From NCBI GenBank assembly GCA_003164275.1, contig PLSY01000151.1, positions 1 to 19,814 of the forward strand: a stretch of 19,814 nt of DNA. The letters run 5' to 3'. This stretch comes from Acidimicrobiaceae bacterium. GTDB lineage: Bacteria; Actinomycetota; Acidimicrobiia; Acidimicrobiales; RAAP-2. A program made the position numbers and the translations under genes. The first letter of the stretch is position 1, and the number at the start of each line of letters is the position of its first letter. The notes below the pieces were generated by a model that saw only the letters and a program-made list of their open reading frames with translations, was not told the DNA's origin and searched no databases. Shown in pieces: positions 12,364 to 19,814 of this stretch.

Positions 12364-12969
12364 TCAGCCCTCCTTCACCACGGCGTACCAGATCCGATGG
12401 GCCACGCCCTCGATGGCGTCACCCATCCGCGCGCACCGGCGGTAGAGCTCCCGGCGGCCGGTCACTTCACGGACGTCGTCAACCCTGAGAAGTGCCGACA
12501 TGGCCCTTCGGTAGACGTGCTCGATTGCCCGCTGCTGGCGTACCGCGGCGTCGGCGTAGCCAGTGGCGCGGTCGGGATGGTCTGACAGCTCCGGGAAGGC
12601 GAGGACCAAACTCCGCACGCCCAGGCCAGCCAGGCTGGCCATCTCGACCATTGCTGCATCGGGGTCAATTGCCACGAGCTCGGATTCGCGGACCAGGTTC
12701 TTGGCCGAATTGAGGATGTGGTCGAGCCGCTCCGACAGTTCGTAGATGTCCTCGGGACTGATCGGGGTCACGAATGATGACTTCACGGCGGCGAGCACCT
12801 CTCGGCTGGCCCGATCCCCATCGTGCTCGAGGGAGTGGACCGCGGCGGCAGCCGACCGATCTCCATCCGACCATGCGCAGAGTGCGTCCATGGCGGCAAC
12901 CGTGATTTCACCTTGTCTCGCGAGCAGGCCGAGCAGGTCCGGTGACTCGGGAAGGAACCAGCGTCTCAT
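12364..12969 (-). CDS. DUF47/PhoU-like protein, partner of the phosphate transporter
   Basis: The 201-residue all-helical protein starts MRRWFLPESPDLLGLLARQG and contains AVHSLEHDGDRASREVLAAVKSSFVTPISPEDIYELSERLDHIL, the DUF47 (YkaA/TIGR00153-like) pattern related to PhoU. The acidic EHDGD and ED/ELSERLD positions are where PhoU-type proteins bind metal. Such genes commonly sit beside PiT transporters and are thought to control transport. The ATG at 12969 lies 5 bases after the transporter stop, with GGAGG inside the end of that gene, so the two form one operon with translational coupling. An upstream in-frame extension to 13038 overlaps the transporter and is not used. Confidence 0.88.
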   Translation of the reverse strand: MRRWFLPESPDLLGLLARQGEITVAAMDALCAWSDGDRSAAAAVHSLEHDGDRASREVLAAVKSSFVTPISPEDIYELSERLDHILNSAKNLVRESELVAIDPDAAMVEMASLAGLGVRSLVLAFPELSDHPDRATGYADAAVRQQRAIEHVYRRAMSALLRVDDVREVTGRRELYRRCARMGDAIEGVAHRIWYAVVKEG

Positions 12970-12974
12970 ACCAA

Positions 12975-13964
12975 CTACCTCCACAGCTCGAAGAAGACTG
13001 CTCCCAGAATCGCGGTGACCGGCAGTGTGACCAGCCACGCCAGACCGATCTCACCGACCACCGACCACCGCACGTGGCGCCACCGCTGGCCCGACCCGAC
13101 CCCGACAATGGCGGGGGCGACCACGTCGGTCGTACTAATCGGCGCGCCAGCCAATGAGGCGACGAACACCACGACAGCGGACGAACTCTGGCTGACCAGC
13201 CCGTCGAGTGCCTGTATCGGGTAGATCCTCCGACCCAGCGTGCGAACGACGCGCCACCCGCCAAGCAGTGTGCCGAGAGTTAACAGCAGGCCGGAGGCGA
13301 GAGCCACGTAAAAGGGCACAGCGAAGTGTGACAGGTGTCCCCCTGCGACGAGCGCCCCGGTCATCAGCCCCATCGACTTTTGCGCGTCGTTGGAACCATG
13401 GGCAAAGGCCAATCCTCCTGAGGCCACTACCTCACCATGGCGGACTGGGCGTTCGAGTGAGCGTTTGCCCCGTCGTAGCCCCCGTCTGGCCAGATGGATG
13501 CCGGCGATGGCCATTGGAACCACGAGGACAGAAGAGAAAAGGAGCCAGAGCAGTGAGCCCACGACACCTTCGGGGCGGAGCCCGTCCATTCCTCCCCAGT
13601 TCACGGCACTGCTTCCCCCTGCGGCGAGGCCGGCCCCGGCGAGGGCCCCCACCAGACAATGACCCGAGCTGCAGGGAAGCCCCCACCACAGGGTCAGCAG
13701 GCTCCACACAAGGGCCGCCAGCGTGGCGGCAGCAAGGACCCTGAGCATCTGGTCGGACGGCACGACGACGATGCCACTAATAGTGGCAGCCACGGCCGTC
13801 CCCACCGCCAGGGCGCCGATCACTTGGAGCGCCGCGGCGCCAACGACCGCCGGACCGGGACGGATCGCACGCGTCACCACAGGTGCAGCTATGGCGTTAC
13901 CCGCATCATGGACGCCATTGACTACGGCAAAGGCCCCAGCCAGCGCTATGACCACTACGACCAC
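12975..13964 (-). CDS. pit: PiT-family inorganic phosphate transporter
   Basis: The 329-residue membrane protein has about nine or ten hydrophobic segments. It carries the two PiT signature repeats: N-terminal VVNGVHDAGNAIAAPVVTRA (from residue 14) and central LAFAHGSNDAQKSMGLMTG (about 185-203), both with the conserved Asn-Asp/His-Asp transport residues. A further motif is GLPCSSGHCLVGALAGAGLA (about 95-114), with its C-terminal counterpart GAPISTTDVVAPAIVGVG. PiT carriers import phosphate as metal-phosphate coupled to the ion gradient and have low affinity. Start is taken at the GTG at 13964 because an in-frame stop lies shortly upstream and GGGAAAGG stands about 9 bases before it. Cotranscribed with the DUF47 gene downstream. 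Confidence 0.92.
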   Translation of the reverse strand: MVVVVIALAGAFAVVNGVHDAGNAIAAPVVTRAIRPGPAVVGAAALQVIGALAVGTAVAATISGIVVVPSDQMLRVLAAATLAALVWSLLTLWWGLPCSSGHCLVGALAGAGLAAGGSSAVNWGGMDGLRPEGVVGSLLWLLFSSVLVVPMAIAGIHLARRGLRRGKRSLERPVRHGEVVASGGLAFAHGSNDAQKSMGLMTGALVAGGHLSHFAVPFYVALASGLLLTLGTLLGGWRVVRTLGRRIYPIQALDGLVSQSSSAVVVFVASLAGAPISTTDVVAPAIVGVGSGQRWRHVRWSVVGEIGLAWLVTLPVTAILGAVFFELWR

Positions 13965-14239
13965 TGACCGAACCTTTCCCGACCTCGTCGCAATCTCAGC
14001 GGGCCGTTAGTGCGGAGTTCCTCTGGATAGGTGGATCGGCGATCCATCGGGTACCCCTTCTTCTAGACCGAGGCCCACCATCAGGTGCGCCCTCTGACGA
14101 GTCAACTCCAGTTCGCGCGGCATGGCGAGCTTGTTGGTGCTTGACCCAAATACGGATACCGCCGAGAGCTGGTCGACAATTGACCGGTGGCCAAACAGCG
14201 CAAGGATCGAACGGGACGGAGTGTGAGTCCGGGCTTGAA

Positions 14240-15385
14240 CTACCGGTCCCGAATGGGCACCTGCCAAATCAACAGGGTTCCCCCCGTCTCGGGTGCCTCA
14301 ATCACCAGGCTTCCATCCAGCTTCTCTGCCCGCCTTCTCATGTTGAGAATCCCATGTCCACCGCCGCTTGTACTGGGCTGGCCTTCGTCGACGCCCTGAC
14401 CGTTGTCGAGCACCCGTAGTTGACATGCCCCCGAATCGACGGTGAGGAGGACGCTGGCCCGGGAGGCACGGGCGTGCCGACCCACATTGGTTAGCGCCTC
14501 CCGAAGGGTGGCCAGGAGATGTTCGACGATCTCGTTGGAGAGGGCCGCATCAACCGGTCCGCTGATTGACGTGTCAACTTCGAAGCCGAGGACCGGGGTG
14601 AGATCCTCCACCAGAGCGAGCACGGACGCTCGCGGACCTTGGCTGGTGCTATCAAGTCCGAGTTCGAAGATCGTGGTGCGGACCTGGCGGATGGTGTCGT
14701 CAATGTCAGCGATCGCCTGGTGCAGGCGGTCAGCATCTCCCAGGCCAGTTGCTTGTCCGGCAATGCCCTGGAGCGAAAGCCCCACGGCAAAGAGACGCTG
14801 GATCACCGTGTCATGCAGGTCACGGGCCAGCCGGTCCCGCTCGTCCAAGACCGCCATCTCTTGGACCCGTTGGTGAAGCCGCGCATTCTCGATGGCGATG
14901 CCAGCGGCAACGGCCAGAGCCCCAACAAGCGCTTCGTCATCGCTCGTGAACTCCGACCAGCCAGTCTTGTCCGTCAGGTACAGATTGCCGTACACCTCGT
15001 CCCGCACTTTGATGGGCACGCCCAGGAACGAACTCATCGGGGGATGATTGGGTGGGAACCCAAAGCTGTCTGGGTGTGATCCGATTTGGGATACGCGCAC
15101 CGGCGTGGAGTCCGAGATCAGCAGTCCGAGCACCCCACGACCGGTCGGACGGAAGCCGATCTGCGCCTCTTCCTCAGCGGTGAGCCCCGCCGTAATGAAC
15201 TCGACGAGGGCTGTGCGATCCTCATTGAGGACCCCCAGCGCACCATAGCGGGCGTTGGTCATGGACAACGCCTCAGCGATGACATGGCGAAGCAGGACCG
15301 GGAGGTCGAGGTCGGCCTCGACCAGGAGCGTTGCCTCCAGGACTCTTCTCAGCTTGGCGGGATCCTCGATGGAGCGATAGGGCAC
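14240..15385 (-). CDS. GAF-domain sensor histidine kinase (NarL/DevS class)
   Basis: The 381-residue product has one GAF domain (about 25-170; RYGALGVLNEDRTALVEFIT, FLGVPIKVRDEVYGNLYLTD), a HisKA_3 dimerisation box DERDRLARDLHDTVIQRLFA with phospho-acceptor His191, and a HATPase domain with N-box REALTN (295-300), G1 box DNGQG (327-331) and G2 box GGGHGILNM (341-349). It resembles mycobacterial DevS/DosT, which sense heme-bound gases with two GAF domains; here there is only one, so the signal is open. There are no membrane segments, so it is cytosolic. Start is GTG 15385 with AGGA upstream. No response regulator gene is in the window, so it is an orphan kinase locally. The ~275 bp between it and the transporter hold no gene I can support. 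Confidence 0.92.
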   Translation of the reverse strand: MPYRSIEDPAKLRRVLEATLLVEADLDLPVLLRHVIAEALSMTNARYGALGVLNEDRTALVEFITAGLTAEEEAQIGFRPTGRGVLGLLISDSTPVRVSQIGSHPDSFGFPPNHPPMSSFLGVPIKVRDEVYGNLYLTDKTGWSEFTSDDEALVGALAVAAGIAIENARLHQRVQEMAVLDERDRLARDLHDTVIQRLFAVGLSLQGIAGQATGLGDADRLHQAIADIDDTIRQVRTTIFELGLDSTSQGPRASVLALVEDLTPVLGFEVDTSISGPVDAALSNEIVEHLLATLREALTNVGRHARASRASVLLTVDSGACQLRVLDNGQGVDEGQPSTSGGGHGILNMRRRAEKLDGSLVIEAPETGGTLLIWQVPIRDR

Positions 15386-15745
15386 GATGAGTCCTGGTTA
15401 TGGGCAGTTTGGGCCTCGGTTCCGACTAACGAGCCCAAGTAAATCACCAACTTTGATGAGTGCGCCACGGTCAGATCGTGGCCGTCCATCTGAGCAGCTC
15501 AGACGATGTGTGAAGTCCATCACGGGCCCGCCCCCCAGAAAAGTCGTTGCGGTGGTGGTGGGGGAACGGGGAATATGCCAGCGAGCGGACTCCTCGGCGA
15601 CATGGTCTCCTGTCGGGATAGTTCCGGCTCGGGATTCCTGTAAGTGAGGACCTTTGCCTCTAACTGACCGTGGCCACTGGAGCAACAGTTGAAAGTGTGG
15701 TCCTGATCAGATTCGGGACGGAGTTCAACGAAGAAAGGGAAGCTC
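15386..15745. other. 360-bp divergent intergenic region, histidine kinase / csbD-like
   Basis: No gene supported. It must contain the promoters of the minus-strand kinase and the plus-strand CsbD-like gene. I did not find a convincing sigma-factor consensus or palindrome. Confidence 0.5.
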
Positions 15746-15937
15746 ATGGCTGGGAACGTTGATCAGATAAAGGGCAAGGGCAAAGAGGCCATCGGGGACC
15801 TGACGGGAAACAAGGATCTCAAGTCAGAGGGTGAGGCCGACAGGCAGGCCGGCGAGGTCAAGGAGAAGGTCGGCGATGCGGAGGAGAAAGTCGAAGCGGT
15901 GATCGACAAGGCCAAAGGTGTGCTTCACCCGAAATAA
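15746..15937 (+). CDS. CsbD-family general stress protein
   Basis: The 63-residue, very hydrophilic Lys/Glu-rich protein follows the CsbD pattern (VDQIKGKGKEAIGDLTGNKD, LKSEGEADRQAGEVKEKVGD). CsbD of Bacillus is a sigma-B-controlled general stress protein; the molecular role is unknown. GAAAGGGAAG is the ribosome binding site, about 4 bases before the ATG. The product is expected to be a soluble, largely helical cytosolic protein. A small membrane protein gene follows 73 bases downstream on the same strand, perhaps in the same stress-induced unit. Confidence 0.92.
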   Translation: MAGNVDQIKGKGKEAIGDLTGNKDLKSEGEADRQAGEVKEKVGDAEEKVEAVIDKAKGVLHPK

Positions 15938-16010
15938 CCCGCCTTCTCGCTGTCCCTGTCGGCTAACAATCCCCCAGGGCCAAGGGATTCAAGCAAAAGA
16001 AGTACTTCTG

Positions 16011-16253
16011 ATGCCAGGCCGTTCATCGGAGGCTCGACGCATTCACTCGATGCTCGGCCAGCGCAGGGCATCGGACGTTGTCATGGTGTCGATCCTTTCG
16101 GTCGCCCTCCTGGTTGGCCTCATCGGTTTCGCCGTCGATGATCTCTGGGTAGTTGCCATGGTGGTGCTCGGGCTCGGCTATGTGGTCGCCAACGCCGGTC
16201 GAGATGGCAGAGATGCCGGGCCGGCACCAGACAACGAGGAACGGGCCGCGTGA
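16011..16253 (+). CDS. Small two-helix membrane protein, function unknown
   Basis: The 80-residue product has a basic N-terminus (PGRSSEARRIHSMLGQRRAS), two hydrophobic segments (about residues 22-40 and 44-62, joined by DDLW), then a charged Asp/Arg/Glu-rich tail. The positive-inside rule predicts the N-terminus in the cytoplasm. I know no family. The ATG at 16011 is chosen because the residues before it (the frame opens at 15918) overlap the CsbD gene; the ribosome binding site is weak (AAAGAAG). It follows the CsbD-like gene and may share its stress control. Confidence 0.6.
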   Translation: MPGRSSEARRIHSMLGQRRASDVVMVSILSVALLVGLIGFAVDDLWVVAMVVLGLGYVVANAGRDGRDAGPAPDNEERAA

Positions 16254-16428
16254 CTCCCCTGGCGCACACGGGGATTGCGCCTCAGCCCGTTGGCCACTGA
16301 GACCGAGGCACATGAACGCCTCCCAAAAGATGGACCTCAGGGGGTCCAGATGTCGCCTCTACTGCCGTTCGGATGGCCTCGTGGGCAAAGGTAAACAGAA
16401 TCATTGTCTTCCAGCCAAACGGAATGCC

Positions 16429-17601
16429 ATGCACCCGGCCAACACACCCAAAGCGACGGATCCGAACAGATTCGCTCGCGCTCTGACAGGAGTGGTCGTG
16501 GCGGCCATCGCCGTGACGGTCGCGGCGTGCGGCGGCACGACGGCCTCCCCACCTCGGTCCGCTTCCGCGACCACCGTCACCTCCAGCACCACGAGTGCCC
16601 CAAGGACGACAGCGTCTGCGCCTGTCGTCGGTCCACCGGGGGGGCCAATCCCGACGGGCTTCCAGGCCACCTCGTTCACGGCCGTGAGCCTGGATGCATG
16701 GTGGATATTCGGGACGGCTCGATGCCTCAGCGGATCCGGGACCTGCGGCGCGATTCTGCGCACCACCGATGGCGGCTCCGTATTCGCCGGCATCCCGAGC
16801 CCCCCGGTGAGTACGAGCAACGTGTCGCAGCTCCGCTTCGCCAGCCCGCTTGACGGCTATGCCTTCGGCCCCGAGCTGTGGCAGACAGCCGACGGAGGGG
16901 CGACCTGGGCGAATGTCCCCCTCCCGGGGCAGGTCACCGAGCTCGAGGCGGCCGACGGCGAGGCGTATGCGATGGTCACCGGCGCAGGCTCCGCGAACGG
17001 CGCGTCGAACGAGCTCCTGACCGCTCCGGTCGGATCACGTCAGTGGCGGCAAGTGTCGACACCCACCCCGCTCGGCAACGGAGCCCAATTCGCTCTGAGT
17101 GGTCCGAACCTGTACCTCCTCGGGGGTAACGGGGACCTGTCTCTCCTGCACTCGACCGATCAGGGGGCCCAGTTCAGCCAACGGGTCGACCCTTGCACAG
17201 CCGGTCTTGGGGGCTCACTGGCGGCTGCGGTCGATGGGACATCGACGCTCTGGGCCGCTTGCCCGACGGGCATGATGGCCGAGGCGATGCTGTCGACCGA
17301 CGGTGGTGTCACCTGGCACGTCGCAATGGCAACCGGACCGTTTCCGAACTCGTTGGAACTGGCCGCGGCCTCGTCATCGGTCGCCCTCGCCGTGCCGGCA
17401 CCGGAGACGCTCAGCGGGGCAGTGGCGCGGACGACGGACGGAGGCGGCACCTTCGCTGTCGTCCTGTCCGGATCGAGTCAATCGACGACCTCGTGGGTGG
17501 GGTTCGGCGACCCGATCCGAGCCTACGCGCTCATTGCCGGCAGTCTCTTCGAATCGAGTGACGGGGGCGCCACCTGGCGCTCTGTAGCGTTCAAGAACTG
17601 A
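16429..17601 (+). CDS. Secreted lipoprotein with Asp-box (BNR/Ycf48-like) beta-propeller repeats
   Basis: The 390-residue product has a lipoprotein signal: basic FARALTG, a hydrophobic stretch VVVAAIAVTV, then lipobox VAAC with Cys34 as the lipidated residue. A Ser/Thr/Pro-rich linker follows (about 36-70). The remainder carries regularly spaced Asp-box motifs: TTDGGSVF, TADGGATW, STDQGAQF, STDGGVTW, TTDGGGTF and SSDGGATW, the mark of six- or seven-bladed propellers such as Ycf48 and sialidase-like folds. It would sit on the outer face of the membrane. None of the sialidase catalytic residues can be recognised, so binding or scaffold roles are more likely than enzyme activity. The ATG at 16429 is selected because the signal peptide begins there; the frame is open further upstream. 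Confidence 0.85.
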   Translation: MHPANTPKATDPNRFARALTGVVVAAIAVTVAACGGTTASPPRSASATTVTSSTTSAPRTTASAPVVGPPGGPIPTGFQATSFTAVSLDAWWIFGTARCLSGSGTCGAILRTTDGGSVFAGIPSPPVSTSNVSQLRFASPLDGYAFGPELWQTADGGATWANVPLPGQVTELEAADGEAYAMVTGAGSANGASNELLTAPVGSRQWRQVSTPTPLGNGAQFALSGPNLYLLGGNGDLSLLHSTDQGAQFSQRVDPCTAGLGGSLAAAVDGTSTLWAACPTGMMAEAMLSTDGGVTWHVAMATGPFPNSLELAAASSSVALAVPAPETLSGAVARTTDGGGTFAVVLSGSSQSTTSWVGFGDPIRAYALIAGSLFESSDGGATWRSVAFKN

Positions 17602-17785
17602 CTCGGTTCGGCACGCCGCTTAGCCGCGTTGTCGATCGGGCCCTGTCCGCGAAGATCCACTCATAATCCGGCTCTCCGAATCTGAGTGGGGTGTCGGGCA
17701 TCCCCGGCGTGAGGATCTGCCCAACTGAATGACAGAGGCAATCACCCTATTTGACAGCAGAATGGCCTGGCTCCTGATGCGAGCG

Positions 17786-19273
17786 TCAGCCGGGCCTGAA
17801 GACGGGGACTCCGGAGGGATCCAAGGTCACGCTTGCTTGATCTCCGATGGGATCGTTGACTTCAAGTTCGTAGAGTTCACCCAGCGAGCCATCAAATCGA
17901 GCGGCCGTTCGATCGCCATTTCCATATTCAAGGATTCCAATGGAGAACTCCGGTTCTCCTGAGCGATCATGAACGACCGTGTATGAGGCGATCGTCGCGG
18001 ACGCTTCTCTCGGCGCGTACTCGCGGACTTCGGCCGTGTCGATGTCGCTGGGAGCCGGTTCGTTTGGCAAGCCCGACGGGCGCCTCTCTGTGGAGAGGAG
18101 AAGTGATGAGTGCTTCGAGAGGTACATCCCGTTCCCCGTTACCATTCCAAGCCGACCCCGATCTTCCCGGAGAAGGTGGGTCATTGTTGTCAGTGAATGA
18201 AGGGTGTACGCCGATGCAGGCCCTCCTGCATAGGGAAGGCCTCCTGTGACCGTTAGGCCACGTGGATCGAATGGGTCAATCCCGAGCACATCGCAAGCAA
18301 CTTCGACCGCAACTGGGAAACAGCTGTAGAAGTCAAAATGGGCAATCTCATCCACGGTTAGGCCAGCCATCTCCAGGCCTCGCAGGTGAGCTGAACGCAT
18401 GGCTGGGCTCGTTGCGATTTCAGGCCGGGTGCTTACGTACCACGCTCGCTCGACGTCGGAAGCCCCGCCCCACCAATTGACGGAGAGCTCACTGTCGGCA
18501 CAACGCTCTTCGAGGACCGATCTGTCTGCGAGGAGGACTGCGGCAGCCTGATCGGTTGCGATGACGGCATTCATGAGCTTGGGATAGGGGAACCCGATCA
18601 TCCGGTTTGATGCAGTTGGCGTCGAAAGCTCCTCGGCAGAGCGCACTTGCGGGAACCAGGCATGAGGGTTCTTCGCTGCGACCTCCGTGAACGGGGCGAA
18701 GAATCGGCCCAGATACTCCTGATGGTCGGAGATACTTCTCCCCTGTTTGTGGCGGAACGCGTTCTCAAGGATCGGGTACGCGTGCACTGGTCGATCTAAT
18801 CCCACCAGTGCCTCTTCGGGAGAATGCCCGTCCCGCTCGGACCCGAGCACCGGAATGGATGAACCGCTCCCGTGAATGACCCATTCGGGGACATCTCCGG
18901 TTCTATTGGATAATTCCAACGTCCGCATGGCATTGGCCCCGACGACGAGAACGCTTCGAAGATCGCCGGCCATGATTCGTTGAGCAGCCCAGTTGGCCAC
19001 CGAAACACCGACCTCCCCCCCATTGCAAGTCACGCGGTGTGTATCTGCGTTGATCCCGATCTCTTTGCTCAAGAGCTCGGCTGGATCGCCAGGTGACCAC
19101 CATGCAACTGGCAAGACGACGACGGCATCGACGCACCCTCGAAGGTCACATCCTGCATCCTCGATCGCCCCAAGGGAGACCTCAGTCATCAATTCGAGAG
19201 GCGACCGAGATCCGTTCAGACTTGTAATTCTGTTGGATAGTTGCGAAGCACCAGCAATGACTGGCTCACCCAC
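17786..19273 (-). CDS. Thiolase-like protein with additional C-terminal domain (TLP1-like acetyl-CoA acetyltransferase family)
   Basis: The ~495-residue product belongs to the thiolase-like/nonspecific-lipid-transfer group common in actinobacteria. Motifs include PVIAGASQLSN at the N-terminus, a Cys at RVTCNGGEVGVSVANWAAQ in the position of the thiolase nucleophile region, FDFYSCFPVAVEVACDVLGI, GGLPYAGGPASAYTLHSLTT and the C-terminal His motif VTGNGMYLSKHSSLLL. After it comes a ~100-residue extension of the type found in thiolase-like protein 1. A role in acyl-CoA or sterol side-chain metabolism is possible but unproven; the reaction may not be classical thiolysis. I prefer the GTG at 19273, with AGAGGA 6 bases upstream; a GTG at 19288 would add five residues. 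The gene is monocistronic in the visible context. Confidence 0.87.
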   Translation of the reverse strand: MGEPVIAGASQLSNRITSLNGSRSPLELMTEVSLGAIEDAGCDLRGCVDAVVVLPVAWWSPGDPAELLSKEIGINADTHRVTCNGGEVGVSVANWAAQRIMAGDLRSVLVVGANAMRTLELSNRTGDVPEWVIHGSGSSIPVLGSERDGHSPEEALVGLDRPVHAYPILENAFRHKQGRSISDHQEYLGRFFAPFTEVAAKNPHAWFPQVRSAEELSTPTASNRMIGFPYPKLMNAVIATDQAAAVLLADRSVLEERCADSELSVNWWGGASDVERAWYVSTRPEIATSPAMRSAHLRGLEMAGLTVDEIAHFDFYSCFPVAVEVACDVLGIDPFDPRGLTVTGGLPYAGGPASAYTLHSLTTMTHLLREDRGRLGMVTGNGMYLSKHSSLLLSTERRPSGLPNEPAPSDIDTAEVREYAPREASATIASYTVVHDRSGEPEFSIGILEYGNGDRTAARFDGSLGELYELEVNDPIGDQASVTLDPSGVPVFRPG

Positions 19274-19351
19274 GATGGTTCCTCTCACTCCAGCGCCTGA
19301 AGTTCACTGTTGGCTAAAAGCGCAGCCTTTCGCGAATGACGACCTTGGCCC

Positions 19352-19364
19352 CCGACTTAGTCGG
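19352..19364. promoter_or_regulatory. Short palindrome upstream of the thiolase-like gene
   Basis: CCGACTTAGTCGG reads as a 6-bp inverted repeat around one central base, about 80 bases upstream of the GTG start. An 8-bp palindrome TTCGCGAA (19329-19336) lies between it and the gene. Either may be an operator; neither matches a regulator I can name. The pair could also be a terminator stem for pntB, but there is no T-run. Confidence 0.3.
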
Positions 19365-19458
19365 AGGATTGCCACGTCAGGGTCATGGCGGCTGCAGCAT
19401 CATGGCCGGATTGTCGGCAGATCCGACGATATTGAGTCGCTTCCTCCACGCCGTCCTG

Positions 19459-19814
19459 CTATCCCGTCGCCACCAGCGCTTTGGCGGCGGCGATGATCTC
19501 GCCCAACCCGACCTTGGCGTCGGCGAAGAACATGCCGGTTTTCGGGTTGGCATACAGTTCGTTGTCGATGCCGGCATAGCCGTGACCCATCGACCGTTTG
19601 ATGACGATGATGTTCTTCGCCTGATCGACGTCGAGGATGGGCATGCCCGAGACGGCGTTGCCGGGCCGTCGGGCGGCCGGGTTGATGACGTCATTGGCCC
19701 CGATGACCAAGGCCACGTCGGCCTGGGCGAACTCCGGGTTGATCTCCTCCATCTCCTTGAGCTGAGTGTAGGGCACGTCGGCCTCAGCCAGGAGCACGTT
19801 CATGTGGCCGGGCA
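19459..19814 (-). CDS. pntB: NAD(P) transhydrogenase subunit beta, C-terminal part (5' end beyond window)
   Basis: The visible 118 codons encode domain III of PntB, the NADP(H)-binding domain of the proton-translocating transhydrogenase that makes NADPH from NADH and NADP+ at the membrane. Motifs: GHMNVLLAEADVPY, EINPEFAQADVALVIGANDV with NPAAR following, MPILDVDQAK, VIKRSMGHGYAGIDN, and the C-terminal TGMFFADAKVG. The frame continues through the right edge, so the membrane domain and start codon are outside. The stop is at 19459. An apparent ATG at 19803 is internal and is the Met of the conserved GHMN motif. No pntA is visible; it is expected further right. Confidence 0.93.
   Translation of the reverse strand, partial: PGHMNVLLAEADVPYTQLKEMEEINPEFAQADVALVIGANDVINPAARRPGNAVSGMPILDVDQAKNIIVIKRSMGHGYAGIDNELYANPKTGMFFADAKVGLGEIIAAAKALVATG

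Noticed and set aside
14007..14267. 86-codon minus-strand frame between the PiT transporter and histidine kinase genes
   Set aside because: No family resemblance, mixed third-base composition, overlaps the kinase 3' end, no ribosome binding site recognised. It could be a gene remnant, but I cannot support it.

Overview
The window is GC-rich bacterial DNA that looks like a chromosomal segment of a high-GC actinobacterium. Ycf48-like and DevS-like proteins, WHG-type TetR regulators, frequent GTG starts and HipBA/HigBA/RelBE modules fit Actinomycetota, perhaps class Acidimicrobiia; that placement is inference. No phage structural genes, transposases, integrases, rRNA genes, complete tRNA genes or CRISPR arrays were seen.

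Layout. (1) 1-3.3 kb: a small membrane protein, then a divergent pair, agmatine deiminase (minus) and an FGly-type sulfatase (plus), closed by a hairpin. (2) 3.3-11.8 kb: an accessory region of regulator, toxin-antitoxin and oxidoreductase cassettes: a Fic protein with a C-terminal winged helix; a TetR regulator whose C-terminus looks replaced, divergent from an aldo/keto reductase; a decaying HigB-HigA pair; an NTF2/SnoaL-like protein divergent from a WHG-type TetR; a RelE/Phd pair; and a HipA/HipB pair. (3) 12.3-19.8 kb: more ordinary chromosomal genes: a PiT phosphate transporter with its PhoU-like (DUF47) partner, a GAF-containing NarL/DevS-class histidine kinase, a CsbD-like stress protein, a small membrane protein, an Asp-box lipoprotein, a thiolase-like protein, and the C-terminal end of transhydrogenase PntB running off the right edge.

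The most unusual signal is non-coding. Three direct copies of the 3' half of a tRNA-Lys gene (anticodon loop to CCA end) lie at 3501-3544, 7081-7122 and 9321-9362, all on the plus strand and each to the left of a toxin-like module (Fic, HigBA, RelE/Phd). Two of them sit at the end of a 172-bp repeat that aligns without a single gap at 134/172 identity, shows no codon periodicity, and carries iterated GTGACTACA-like words. I read these as attachment-site scars (tRNA core plus possible recombinase arm sites) left by serial integration of small cassettes. A second direct repeat (47 bp, 42/47 identical) flanks the Fic cassette, and its right copy lies just beyond the point where the neighbouring TetR protein stops looking like a TetR protein.

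Several promoters carry clear palindromic operators: around the Fic start codon, between tetR and the aldo/keto reductase (same CGGAA/TTCCG half-sites), at the HigB start, and between the NTF2-like gene and its divergent TetR. The HigB toxin has an in-frame amber codon and its HigA partner seems to have lost its canonical start by a one-base shift, so that module is probably dead, while Fic, RelE/Phd and HipBA look intact.
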